A stretch of DNA of 64,000 nt. Source: Aquanectria penicillioides. Taxonomy: Eukaryota; Ascomycota; Sordariomycetes; Hypocreales; Nectriaceae. Made by a program: the position numbers and the translations under genes. The stretch covers positions 199,001 through 263,000 of the forward strand of contig PYIU01000011.1 of the NCBI GenBank assembly GCA_003415625.1, in the 5' to 3' direction. Positions 1 through 9,143 of the stretch are shown here, piece by piece; positions within the stretch are counted from its first letter, which is position 1, and the number at the start of each line of letters is the position of its first letter. The notes beneath the pieces are model-generated. The model did no database searches, was not told the DNA's origin, and was given only the letters and a program-made list of their open reading frames with translations.

Positions 1-852
1 AAGGGGGGAATAAGGGTGTTTCAAAACCATAACTAGACCAACATCCCTCGTAGGTCGAACAAGCGAGATTCTGAGAAGCATGTTCTGAAGGAGGGATTTG
101 GAAGAATACGAGGTCGCTGACTGGGATTGGAGGAATCTGCATCATATGGCCGGAACGCAGAATTCGTTACCATCATCGCCAACTCAGAAATTGTCCAAAG
201 ATTCCCGGCTTGATTCACATCAATCGTGAGACGATCAATATGATGCTAACTAGCATTTCCAGGCGCCACGAAGGTACAAGCCTCCACGATGAAGAGATTG
301 TCTCATGGCTAAATGAGTGGGCTCCACATCATGGAAATTACGACCCACAAGTCAGCCCCTTTGCAGGCAGCAACATTCTGCCGCCAAGTCCTTGACCGCC
401 CTGGCAAATCAGTATAAAAGAACCGCCTACCCTCCAGAATTTTGGACTTTTTCTTCTTTCTTCTTTAGCTCTCTTTGCCTTTTGGCTTAGATCAAGTGTA
501 GTATCTGTTCTTTTCAGTTTAATCTCTGAAAGGTCTCTAAGGAGACCAATCGTGATTATTCCTATTTTTGGATTTCGGGAGGCATCCTCTGTGCTTGCAC
601 ATGATTTCACCCACAGTGTCCCTGGTATTACACTGCTTCCAGGTGACGCGAACTGCACGGGCTCACGCTTTTCATTGCTTTCTCAGGCTTGCCTGGGTAG
701 TGAAGAAGACAGCTAGCAGACACACCTGCACACTTGGTGGTGCATTGAGGACAGGCAAGAGTCTTGATGTGGCAATTTTTCTTTTAAATTGATAGAGGAT
801 CCCTGTGACTGTATGGCTCCCCCACCTTAGTATTATCTTTTTTTTCCCCAAC
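1..852. other. Left-edge region without a supported gene
   Basis: I cannot support a gene here. A TATA-like motif (agtataaaag, 411-420) followed by a CT-rich stretch looks like a plus-strand promoter, but no convincing reading frame follows it within the region. The interval lies 3' of the quinate-repressor-like gene, whose missing third domain might have been here. None of the minus-strand frames shows a recognisable shikimate-dehydrogenase motif. Confidence 0.4.
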
Positions 853-2079
853 TTACTCCGTAATCTGCCTAACGGATACACCTGGGCTGTCTAGAGATGC
901 CCTTTCAGCCTTATTGTCCATCATTACGCAAGTATGTCTCCGTTTAGCCAATATCTGGCTAACGTCTTTTGCGGGAAAACTCGAGTCCACTGTAATCATC
1001 TCAACGCACATTTTGATTGCCAAGGAGTAAAGTTCCTGAGCTTTCCTAAGAGCAGAAGGCTCTTGAGGATCCCTGCTCGTGTCCACTCCAAATATGATCG
1101 GAAGTCTGATCAGCTGGCGGAGGCGAGAGATTTGAACAGCTACATGATCTGTAGATGTCTCTTGTGACATGTCAACTCTGATCTCCACTGCTTCATGATT
1201 TCGCAACATCTTAATAACGGTCGCATCGTCTGCGTTGTCAATGTCGGATATTCTCACAGCTAGCGCCCGAATCGTGGTGTTCGACCAAGTGGGTTTGAGG
1301 CCAAAAATAAGGTCAAGGGTGTGGGCCAGATCGGGCTGAATGTGATGGATGCTGGAATGACGAGTCAGGAACATAGAATTACTACATTCCTCCAGAAGAG
1401 GCTTCCTCCGTCCATATACTTCTCGGATTCGCTCCGTATATGCTGGTAAGGCCTCATCTTTCAGAAGATACTCCACGGTAGCATCCGTGTCACGGTGCAA
1501 GAGGAGAACTGTTCCACCCCATGATTTGAGCAGATCACGGGCTTCGGATGTTTCGACGATACCACCACCGCAAGAGAAGACGTGCCCTGTTGGGTGTTTC
1601 TCCATCACATCCTTGAGAATCCAAAGCTCTTGCTCGCGGAAATGGGTCCATCCATGCTGACGCACGGTGTCACTTGCAGAGAGGTCAGTACGCTGTTCGA
1701 GCTCTGCGTCGAAATCCATAAATTGGAAAGATAGATATCGAGCGATTAAACGGCCTGTAGTTGTTTTGCCTGCCCCACGCATGCCAATGACGAACATGGA
1801 AGGGGCAGAAGGAACTGTTGACGGTGCAGCAATTTCCTCTCTGAATTTGTGCAGGGGTCGACTCTCTATGTGGCGACAACGAGGCCAGCCTGGAACCGAC
1901 ACATTTTTGTGAAAAGAAACGGGCTCAATTGATGGCATATCGGCTTTTGAGATATCGATGGTGTTGTATTTTAAGACGGGCCCATGAAATGATGAGTTTG
2001 TGGACACGGTTAGTTTGATAGTCCTTCCATTTGAAAAGCTCTGCTCTCTGGATAAACATTTTACTACATTGGTATGCAA
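853..2079 (-). CDS. Quinate-repressor-like (QutR/Qa-1S type) protein, truncated: shikimate-kinase-like plus partial dehydroquinase-like domains
   Basis: A 408-residue frame resembles the C-terminal domains of the pentafunctional AROM protein, as fungal quinate repressors do. After a variable N-terminus of about 90 residues there is a shikimate-kinase-like P-loop (GMRGAGKTT, residues 99-107). A conserved CGGG segment follows, then from about residue 270 a type I dehydroquinase-like domain that stops midway. QutR/Qa-1S repressors normally continue through this domain into a shikimate-dehydrogenase-like domain (about 900 residues in all), so more than half is missing. The stop codon at 853-855 overlaps a consensus donor (GTAAGT, 856 down to 851), so the gene may continue through an intron, but I see no clear next exon. 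In the family, this protein represses quinate-pathway genes by binding the Qut/Qa activator. No such activator is visible here. The start codon is uncertain. It could also be a decaying paralogue. Confidence 0.6.
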   Translation of the reverse strand: MHTNVVKCLSREQSFSNGRTIKLTVSTNSSFHGPVLKYNTIDISKADMPSIEPVSFHKNVSVPGWPRCRHIESRPLHKFREEIAAPSTVPSAPSMFVIGMRGAGKTTTGRLIARYLSFQFMDFDAELEQRTDLSASDTVRQHGWTHFREQELWILKDVMEKHPTGHVFSCGGGIVETSEARDLLKSWGGTVLLLHRDTDATVEYLLKDEALPAYTERIREVYGRRKPLLEECSNSMFLTRHSSIHHIQPDLAHTLDLIFGLKPTWSNTTIRALAVRISDIDNADDATVIKMLRNHEAVEIRVDMSQETSTDHVAVQISRLRQLIRLPIIFGVDTSRDPQEPSALRKAQELYSLAIKMCVEMITVDSSFPAKDVSQILAKRRHTCVMMDNKAERASLDSPGVSVRQITE

Positions 2080-2435
2080 GGCTCTTCAAACTTTGCACTC
2101 AAAATAGTCACGTGTTTAATATGGACCCCTTTATCTAATCCAATAATACATTGTTGTCCAAGCACGTGACAGGCCTACCCTAGACCTTTCAATTTTCTTT
2201 CTCTTTCCATTGCTTCGTCCTCTACGTCCTCTACGTCCCTGATTTACCTCAGCACTGCTGGATACATCCATCGCCTTGTTTTATTGTGCTGACAGTAATG
2301 TCTAAGTTGATTTATATCAATTTGAACATGTCTACTTCAACCATTTTTGTTTTAATGTGGTAATTGCGGAAGTGACAAAGGTTTTCGAACTAGTCCGTGT
2401 CATTGCTCACTAATTCACTCTGCTTTCGGCTTGTG
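2080..2435. other. Intergenic region between the quinate-repressor-like gene and BVMO1
   Basis: This is the promoter of the minus-strand quinate-repressor-like gene and the 3' flank of BVMO1. It contains pyrimidine-rich tracts (around 2190-2240) with a tandem ctctacgtc-like repeat. No TCGG-N6-CCGA site was seen, which argues that the repressor-like gene lies outside the co-regulated cluster. Confidence 0.45.
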
Positions 2436-4136
2436 CTAAGAGTTTTCCTTGTCGCCGTATACTACTGTAAACCCTTCCAAGGCCTCTAAAGCTTCCTGGC
2501 TCTCACGCCTGTAATTCGCAATACCACCCAAATAAACCAACTGTTCCCGTATCTTGCCTGGTATGTTCGCTCCCATGTACCATGAATCAGTTAGAGGCAT
2601 TAGAGTTTTGTCATTTGCGTCCTGGATTGCTTGCTTCCACTGCTCCTCGTACTCTCTCTGTGCTTCAATTGACTTGATTCCTTCTCTCTCGAGTTTCTGA
2701 AGTAGGCCAGCGAGCATGTCAACCTGGCTTTCGATAAACGCTGGCCCATTTGTGAACGCAGTTGGTGCTAGTCTGGCTGTCAGTGATGCAATCCAACAAA
2801 CGGCACAGGACTTACCTTGTGGTCCGTATATGATGAACAAATTCGGACATCCACTGCTGCATAGCCCCAAGTGAGTAAAGACACCGTCTTTCCACCTTTC
2901 TCTAAATGTCATTCCATCTGTACCATGAATGTTCATACTCGTCAAGCTGCCCGTCAATGCATCAAATCCTGTAGACATTACAACTGCATCAAATGCACGT
3001 TCCACACCGTCTTGACCTATAATGCCCTTTTCGGTAAACTCGCGGATGGGATTGGCTTTCAGGTCCACAATGTCAACATTATCTTGATCAAGACATTCGT
3101 AGTAATCTTGTTCTAGACTGCTCCTCTTGGTCCCGAAGGCGAATGGTGCCTTGTCTGGTACAAGAAACGCAGCCTTTGCAGGATTCTTGATCCTAGGCCG
3201 CGTCTTCTTTGCCCAAAACTCATACATGAGCTTGTTGGCTTTTGGGTCCACTAAAAAATCGCGGTAATTGGCTTGGTTGAAGTTGAATCCTCCCCGATTC
3301 CACAACTCCTCCCACAGCTCCTCTCGTTCTTGATCGCTCAAGTCCATTACAGAACCAGGCTGAGTGTCATATCCCAGGCCAGACTTTGAATTTTGGCAAT
3401 ACTCGAACATTCTTCGATAGGTGGATTTGTTGATTCGTTGCTCAAACTCCGTCATGGGACGCTGGAACATTGGTAAAGAGATGCTCGCTGTACGAATGTA
3501 TACGGTCAGATGATGCGCTTGCTTTGCTATTTCCTGAGTGCATTGTATTGCCGTTGCACCTGAGCCGACGATGGCGACGCGCTTGTTCTTCATATTTGCG
3601 TCGGCCTGCCATTGAGCCGAATGGATAAGCTGGCCCTTGAATTTATCCAAATTCTTGAAATCAGGATAGTGCGGCTTGTATGAGCTGCCACTTGCGCAAA
3701 TAAGGTATTTGCAAACGGCCTTGTAACCATTCTCGGTAGTCACAGTCCATCTGGCCAAGGATTCGTCGTATCTTGCCTCAACGACATTGGCAGAATAGGT
3801 GATGTCTTTGGACAGATTCAATGTCTCATCGACATGCTTGAAGTAGGCAACCAACTCTTCTCCGCTCGGGAATCTCTCAGACCAAGACCATTTCCGCCAG
3901 ACCTCAGGCATTGAGTATTGATAATATGGCATTTCAGAGTCGACACGTGCTCCAGGATACGTATTCCAATGCCAAACACCCCCAAGATTTGTGCCAGCCT
4001 CGAACACATGGATCTTGAATCCAAGACCACGAAGCTTGTACAAACTATACAATCCGCTGAAGCCTGCACCAATGACCAAAACATCGAGGTCTTTGACCCC
4101 ATGGTCTCCGTTCTGTAAAGGCGTGGTTGAATTCAT
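2436..4136 (-). CDS. Baeyer-Villiger monooxygenase 1 (flavin-dependent, class B)
   Basis: Two exons (4136-2816 and 2767-2436) give 550 residues, the usual length for cyclohexanone/cyclopentanone-type BVMOs. These enzymes use FAD, NADPH and O2 to insert oxygen beside a ketone carbonyl, giving an ester or lactone. Visible motifs are the FAD Rossmann GAGFSG (residues 23-28), GGVWHWNTYPGARVD, the BVMO fingerprint FKGQLIHSAQWQ (FxGxxxHxxxW, with Q where P or D is usual) and the NADPH motif GSGATA. A 48-bp intron (2768-2815) can be read through in frame, but removing it restores the conserved YGPQ-APTAFTNGP junction. A frame extends upstream to 4274, but the Met at 4136 is preferred because it puts the Rossmann motif near the N-terminus as in the family. 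The gene is divergent from the SDR gene, with a perfect TCGG-N6-CCGA site 226 bp upstream. The substrate is unknown. Confidence 0.92.
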   Translation of the reverse strand: MNSTTPLQNGDHGVKDLDVLVIGAGFSGLYSLYKLRGLGFKIHVFEAGTNLGGVWHWNTYPGARVDSEMPYYQYSMPEVWRKWSWSERFPSGEELVAYFKHVDETLNLSKDITYSANVVEARYDESLARWTVTTENGYKAVCKYLICASGSSYKPHYPDFKNLDKFKGQLIHSAQWQADANMKNKRVAIVGSGATAIQCTQEIAKQAHHLTVYIRTASISLPMFQRPMTEFEQRINKSTYRRMFEYCQNSKSGLGYDTQPGSVMDLSDQEREELWEELWNRGGFNFNQANYRDFLVDPKANKLMYEFWAKKTRPRIKNPAKAAFLVPDKAPFAFGTKRSSLEQDYYECLDQDNVDIVDLKANPIREFTEKGIIGQDGVERAFDAVVMSTGFDALTGSLTSMNIHGTDGMTFRERWKDGVFTHLGLCSSGCPNLFIIYGPQGKSCAVCWIASLTARLAPTAFTNGPAFIESQVDMLAGLLQKLEREGIKSIEAQREYEEQWKQAIQDANDKTLMPLTDSWYMGANIPGKIREQLVYLGGIANYRRESQEALEALEGFTVVYGDKENS

Positions 4137-4361
4137 GTCGTAATTTGGCAGATATGCGACTGTCAGAATGAGTTTGTGCAGATGTCGCTCGACGTACGGT
4201 AGCGAGAGCTCCAGGTGATAAGCAATACTTGGAAGCGTTAACTGAAGCTTGAAGCAGACCCAACCTCCAATCAAAATTGGGCATCAAATATAGCTAAGCT
4301 GACACCATATTGATAGACGGTTGTGAACAAAAAGTGGAGAAATAGACCGAGCACCGGAAAT

Positions 4362-4375
4362 TCGGCCCTTGCCGA
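4362..4375. promoter_or_regulatory. Putative regulator-binding palindrome TCGG-CCCTTG-CCGA
   Basis: Perfect TCGG-N6-CCGA (inner match CGGC-N4-GCCG), 226 bp upstream of the BVMO1 start. Inverted CGG triplets spaced by six bases are a known recognition geometry of Zn2Cys6 dimers (Ppr1/UaY class). The proposed binder is the regulator at 9144-11439. Confidence 0.6.
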
Positions 4376-4760
4376 AACGGCTAAGCAGCCTCTCATCCAT
4401 GACATAGCTATCCGCTATAACCGATGCTCCTCGGTTATAATGACATGTTGGAGGTTTTTGCGGAAATAACTTTGGAATCTCGGCATGGAAATGTTCGGGT
4501 CGAATAATACTACAGGCTGGTGCAAGGTGGCTCACGGTCTTCAACTGTCATGTCTACGGAGTTGACCTGATATGATGGCAGAGTCAAGTTACAAAAAGTC
4601 AGCATCTTTTTGGATCGCTAGAACAAGCCTAAGACGGTTATTCTTAGGCGACGCTTGTTTAAATTGATTGCCCTCGGTTTCTAAGGCGTCGGAAATAGAG
4701 CCGCCTTTGGTGGGCCTGCGAGTTCGTTGGTGGGTGGGTTAATTTTCGGGTCCCTCATTC

Positions 4761-4774
4761 CCGGCCCACGCCGA
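4761..4774. promoter_or_regulatory. Putative regulator-binding palindrome CCGG-CCCACG-CCGA
   Basis: A 7-of-8 match to TCGG-N6-CCGA (intact CGGC-N4-GCCG), 184 bp upstream of the SDR start. Confidence 0.5.
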
Positions 4775-4957
4775 TCTATCTAAAGAATCTTGTTCGCTTC
4801 TAAATTCCGTGACTATTTCATTAAACACTGATGAATTGTTTTGTGTTCATCATTTAACAGTAGAAATCATATTATCTGATCCAGAGAACTCGAGTAGCTT
4901 TGTAATTTGCCGAAACCTCATTCTCTTTCTTTGTGCCAAGAGTGTACTCGTATAACC

Positions 4958-6195
4958 ATGACTTCCAACCCGAGTCTCAATTTTCCGCAAGGAATGCTGC
5001 GAGGTAATGATAACCCAACTCTGTCCTGTGGACTCACTGACGGTCTATACTAGGGCAAACGGCGATAATCACCGGCGCGGCCCAAGGTATTGGAGCTGAG
5101 ACTGCCGCGATCCTCGCACGCGAAGGGTGCAAAGTGGTGATTGCAGACTTGGATGCTGGTAGTGTTTTCTAAGATAGCAGAGTCACTCTGGTGCTGATAC
5201 GGAATAGAGAAAGCGGAGAAGACCGCCCAAGCGATCAATTCTGATGGAGGATCCGCGATTGCTGTTGCCGGTGACATTACAAATAACGAAACAATCAGCA
5301 CTCTAGTACAGAAAACCGTCGAATTCAGCGGTGGAAAGATTCACATCGTCATAAACAATGCAGGATACGCATGGGATGACCCGATTCAGAAGATACAAGA
5401 TAAACAATGGGGTAAGAATTCTTCTTGTCTTGGCAGGTTATTTTCTTCTAACGGACTAGACACCATTATTACACTGCATAACACGGCACCATTCAGACTG
5501 ATTCGGGCTGTAGCTCCATATTTCATGGTCAAGGACGGCGAACCCCGATCAATCATCAATATTTCGTCTACCTCTGGGATTTACGGCAACGCTGGGCAGG
5601 CCAGCTACGCCTTAGCTAAAGCTGGATTGGTAGGACTGACTAAAACAGTGGCCCAAGAATGGGGGCCAGAGTATGGCGTGAGAGCCAACAGTATGAATTC
5701 ATCGGCTGCATTAATTTGGCTGAGACTAATCGTGTACCAACTAGCTCTGGCTTTCGGGGCCATCAAAACTAGGCTCACACAAGCTCCAGAAGGCGAGTAT
5801 GTCACGAGACCAGATGGCACCAAGCATGCAGTTGGGTTTCATGGCGGTTATGATGAGGAAGAAAAATGGTCAGTGTTCTCGAGGTTCTAGGGGTTGTGTC
5901 TGGAGCAAAGATTCACCTTTGTAGGGTTGGAGATATCCCTCTTCGACGGATTGGATCCCCCACCGACGCTGGGCGAGCAATCTTGGCAGTCGTCTCGCCA
6001 TTGTTCTCATACGTGACTGGACAGGTACGCCAACAAGTTCTTTTCTTTACGCACTCTTTCGTTTATTTAATCGTCATTCTATGAGTGTACATGCTGACGT
6101 CATATTAACAGACAATCATGGTAAGAACAACCCATTAGTTGCTGATACGGGTTAATAACTAGTAAAAGGTCACCGGTGGTCGGGGTGGTATGTAG
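4958..6195 (+). CDS. Short-chain dehydrogenase/reductase (probable alcohol/ketone dehydrogenase)
   Basis: Eight exons (4958-5003, 5054-5158, 5208-5411, 5460-5690, 5745-5868, 5925-6024, 6112-6120, 6169-6195) encode 281 residues. Classical SDR features are the cofactor motif TGAAQGIG, an Asp at the end of beta-2 (VVIADLDA, favouring NAD), the NNAG-type motif, the catalytic Ser in NISSTSG, SYALAKAG (YxxxK) and the C-terminal VTGG. Every junction keeps frame and rebuilds a conserved motif. Exon 7 is only 9 nt (Thr-Ile-Met) and is needed to connect SYVTGQ to VTGGRGG. Next to two BVMOs, the likely role is oxidation of a secondary alcohol to the ketone that a BVMO then attacks, by analogy with cyclohexanol dehydrogenase. 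The substrate is unknown. Confidence 0.88.
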
Positions 6196-6333
6196 ATGAC
6201 TGAAGATAGCTTATGATGGAGGATCATTAGTGCAAAGTGGTCATAGCTAGTTCGATAGCTACGATGAATTTTTAATTTTTTAAACATGAATAAAGAAAAA
6301 TAGTGTTGTATATTTGTGTAAATAAGTTACTAT

Positions 6334-8080
6334 CTAGCTGCTTGCACGCACTGAAGCTTGCTCTCCCACCCCGTTAGTTGCTGGAGGTGGGGAAAGAATC
6401 GTGTTGGCCCAGGCTGTCTTGCTCTCGGTCTCAAGCCAACCAGCCCAGGTAGGGACTCCTCCAAAGTAGAACAATGGCTTGATAGCCTTGCCCGGGATGT
6501 TGGCGCCAACGAACCATGCACCAGATGCCTTGGCGGATTCTACAAACAGAGTAGCCTCGAAGGCCTCCTCGAGATGATGAGACCATGCGTTAGCAGCCTT
6601 CTCCGTTACGTTGATCTTGGAAAGACCGTGTTTCTTCATATGCTCAAGTGTCTTGCCGATCCATTTCAGTTCAATGTCTACGACCACAGGCATATTCCCA
6701 AATGGAATGTGAGGGCCACAGACGACGAACATGTTGGGAAATTCGGGAACAAGGACTCCAGCGAACGTTTCAACGCTCTTTGACCAATATTTCTTGAGAG
6801 ATTTGCCTTGACTACCTCTCACGTCCATCTCGCTGAGTGCACCAGTAGCCGCATCAAACCCCAAGGCGAAGATGATCATGTCAAACTCGTAGTCACCTCC
6901 CGAGCTGGTACGGATTCCGTTTTCGTAAATATCAAGGTCGTCTTGGCTTATGTCAACCAACTTAACATTTTCTCGATTGAATGCTTCGTAATAGAAGTGT
7001 CCACAAGGCGGGCGCTTGGAAAGAAAAGGATGCTTTGGGCAGAGCTTTTCCGCCGTCTCTTGGTCGCGGACAATGGCGCGAATCTTTTGGCGAAGATACT
7101 CTGAGGCAATGTCATTGGATTCTTGATTCGTAAATAAATCGTCCAAGGTTTCGAATTGGACATGGAAGCCACCAGACTCCCAGCCAGAATCCAATAATTG
7201 TCTAATCTTATCGGCGTCTGCAAAATCCTTGACAGTTTTCCCCGACGGCGTCATCGCTAGGCCATACGGATGCACGCTTGCACGATTCCAAGTATCATCA
7301 TAGCCGTGTTTAATTTCCGTAGCTTGGTGCGCATCGATGGTGTAATTTCGTCCTGGCAGCACGAAATTTGGTGTTCGTTGAAATACGGTCAACTCCTTCA
7401 CACTCGGTGCAATTTTGGGAATGATCTGAACGCCTGTGGCGCCAGTGCCGACAATTGCAACACGCTTTCCGAGGAAATCAATTTTCTTCTTCGGCCACTT
7501 TGATGCCTGATACCACTCGCCTGTAAATGATTTGAGCCCAGAGAAAGGAGGATCCTTTGCGAGTGATAATGGCCCAGTAGCAGGGAAGAAGTATTGACAA
7601 GTTGTGGACATTCCATCCGAATCAGTGATTGTCCACATGTTTTGTTCGTCATTGTAATGTGCCGACTCAACACGAGTATCAAATTGCACATGACGACGTA
7701 GGTCGAATCGGTCTAGTTTCGGAGCATCAGCAAGCGGAACCACGCGCTCGCTTTATCTTGGGGAGCGAGACGAGTGAAGAGCGGAATAACTAACCAACAA
7801 CACGACTCAGATACTGCTGAACTTCTTCTTGAGAAGGATAACGCTCGCTGTAGTTCCATTCATCTTTTGATCCCGACGCAAAGTTCATGGTGTAGACCCA
7901 TGCTTCGCTGTCGGTTCGGGCCCCTGGATAACGATTCCAATACCAAGCTCCACCAACATCTGAACCAGCCTCGAAGCACTTGACCGTCAGGCCGAGCCTA
8001 TCAAGCTCCCACAACGACCGAATGCCACCGAAGCCTGTGCCGACAACGACGGCATCATACTTTGGAACCTTGTTAGACAT
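6334..8080 (-). CDS. Baeyer-Villiger monooxygenase 2, with an altered fingerprint residue
   Basis: Two exons (8080-7795 and 7712-6334, intron 82 bp) give 554 residues. The splice joins YLSRVV to DRFDLRRHV as in the family. Visible motifs are FAD-binding GTGFGG near the N-terminus, [20 protein letters not shown]-binding GTGATG, and the late-domain ATG-type segment ALGFDAATG. The BVMO fingerprint reads [12 protein letters not shown]: the normally conserved His is Gln, while the terminal WP is intact. In characterised BVMOs this His helps couple domain movement and NADPH use, so activity or cofactor handling may differ. The gene converges on the SDR and is divergent from the zinc-cluster regulator, with a perfect TCGG-N6-CCGA site 205 bp upstream. 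It is only moderately similar to BVMO1, so a second substrate or a later step is plausible. Confidence 0.9.
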
Positions 8081-8259
8081 GATGGACTATTCGAAAATTT
8101 GACAATGAAAAATGATGAGTAATGGCAGGGCTTGGAAGTGTCATGATTCTTAATTCGTCAGGATTTATGAGAATTTCATAGTCAACACGGATGGGTATTG
8201 CACCAGATGTTACGGAACATCTTCGTCTCGTTGTGTGATACCACGAGAGGTGAGCGCCA

Positions 8260-8273
8260 TCGGCCTGGCCCGC
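8260..8273. promoter_or_regulatory. Putative regulator site TCGG-CCTGGC-CCGC
   Basis: A 7-of-8 match to TCGG-N6-CCGA, 180 bp upstream of BVMO2 and 12 bp from the perfect copy at 8285. Confidence 0.4.
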
Positions 8274-8284
8274 GAATTGTCTAC

Positions 8285-8298
8285 TCGGCATGAGCCGA
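8285..8298. promoter_or_regulatory. Putative regulator-binding palindrome TCGG-CATGAG-CCGA
   Basis: Perfect TCGG-N6-CCGA in the promoter shared by BVMO2 and the zinc-cluster regulator. A related CGG-N5-CCG arrangement follows at about 8308-8321. Confidence 0.6.
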
Positions 8299-8437
8299 CA
8301 GAGATACCCGGCACAGCCGAGATAGGGGATACCTACCGGCACGGATACACCTCAATGGCAGTCTCTGGCATTTCCGACGGTACGCAGAAATTCTAATCTT
8401 CAACATTTAGGACTGTTGATTTCTGATACGGAAAATT

Positions 8438-8532
8438 GGAGGTAAACCTTAACTGCTACACCAAAAGGTCTACCTGTGCCACGGTTAAGAGTAACACAAG
8501 ATATTAAGGTCTATAAGGCACTGATTCGAATC
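8438..8532 (+). repeat. 95-bp dispersed repeat, copy 1 (inverted partner at 60644-60738)
   Basis: This segment matches the reverse complement of 60644-60738 at 88 of 95 positions. Read in one frame (PKGLPVPRL and onward to KALI), the three substitutions inside that stretch are synonymous. That suggests a relic of a once-coding segment rather than a structural element. It lies in the BVMO2/regulator intergenic region. Confidence 0.75.
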
Positions 8533-8929
8533 AATTTCCATGTGAAGGAAGTCACAACCATAAGAGATTCGTAGTTATCATCTTGAAGGTTTTATGAGGC
8601 GGGTTTAATTTTAGATCTCAGACACGACCTACCCTGACATCGTTTGATGCGATGTTCTCAATCTTACAGCATGTATCCCCGTAAGACAATTATGGCTGGC
8701 ACTGCTAAAATAGCATTTATTTAATGTGAGCCATGTCACTGTGGATAAATATCTATGCACGATTGGACACCTGGAAGCGTTCATGTCATATCCAACGCCT
8801 TCACTCAAAAGCTCAAGCCGTAGTTGTGCTCTGGGCGCCAAGGACTCACACTGAATGATAATACCATGCGTCTACACATTAGTTTGCCACTTGTTGCTCA
8901 TTCCGGGCCAATAGGATCCAGTCTAGTGT

Positions 8930-8943
8930 GCGGCGTTCGCCGA
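8930..8943. promoter_or_regulatory. Putative regulator site GCGG-CGTTCG-CCGA
   Basis: A 7-of-8 match (intact CGGC-N4-GCCG), 201 bp upstream of the regulator start. A near-copy with a 7-base spacer, TCGG-N7-CCGA, follows at 8960-8974. These suggest autoregulation. Confidence 0.45.
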
Positions 8944-9143
8944 TATCCCACACACTTCATCGGCCCTCGGCCGAAAAGTTGAGCCGCTTTTGGATACCCC
9001 GCAGATCCCCACAAATTGGACAAATCTGGGGTACTGCAGCATGCCGAGATCAATTTCTGGAGCTTGACCCAGGACCATTGCAACCTCGTGTAGAATTAAT
9101 TCAACATTGAACTTCTTTCGAGTCTTTTTTGGTAGATTTTCCA

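Larger units (their letters stand above)
4137..4957. promoter_or_regulatory. Bidirectional promoter BVMO1/SDR
   Basis: This 821-bp divergent intergenic region contains two zinc-cluster-type palindromes (4362 and 4761, listed separately) and a further everted CCGA-N6-TCGG around 4421-4434. No coding potential is seen. Confidence 0.6.

Noticed and set aside
2768..2815. A 16-residue in-frame insertion in BVMO1
   Set aside because: It has a GTAAGT donor and CTAG acceptor, and removing it restores the conserved GPQ-APTAFTNGP text, so it is an intron.
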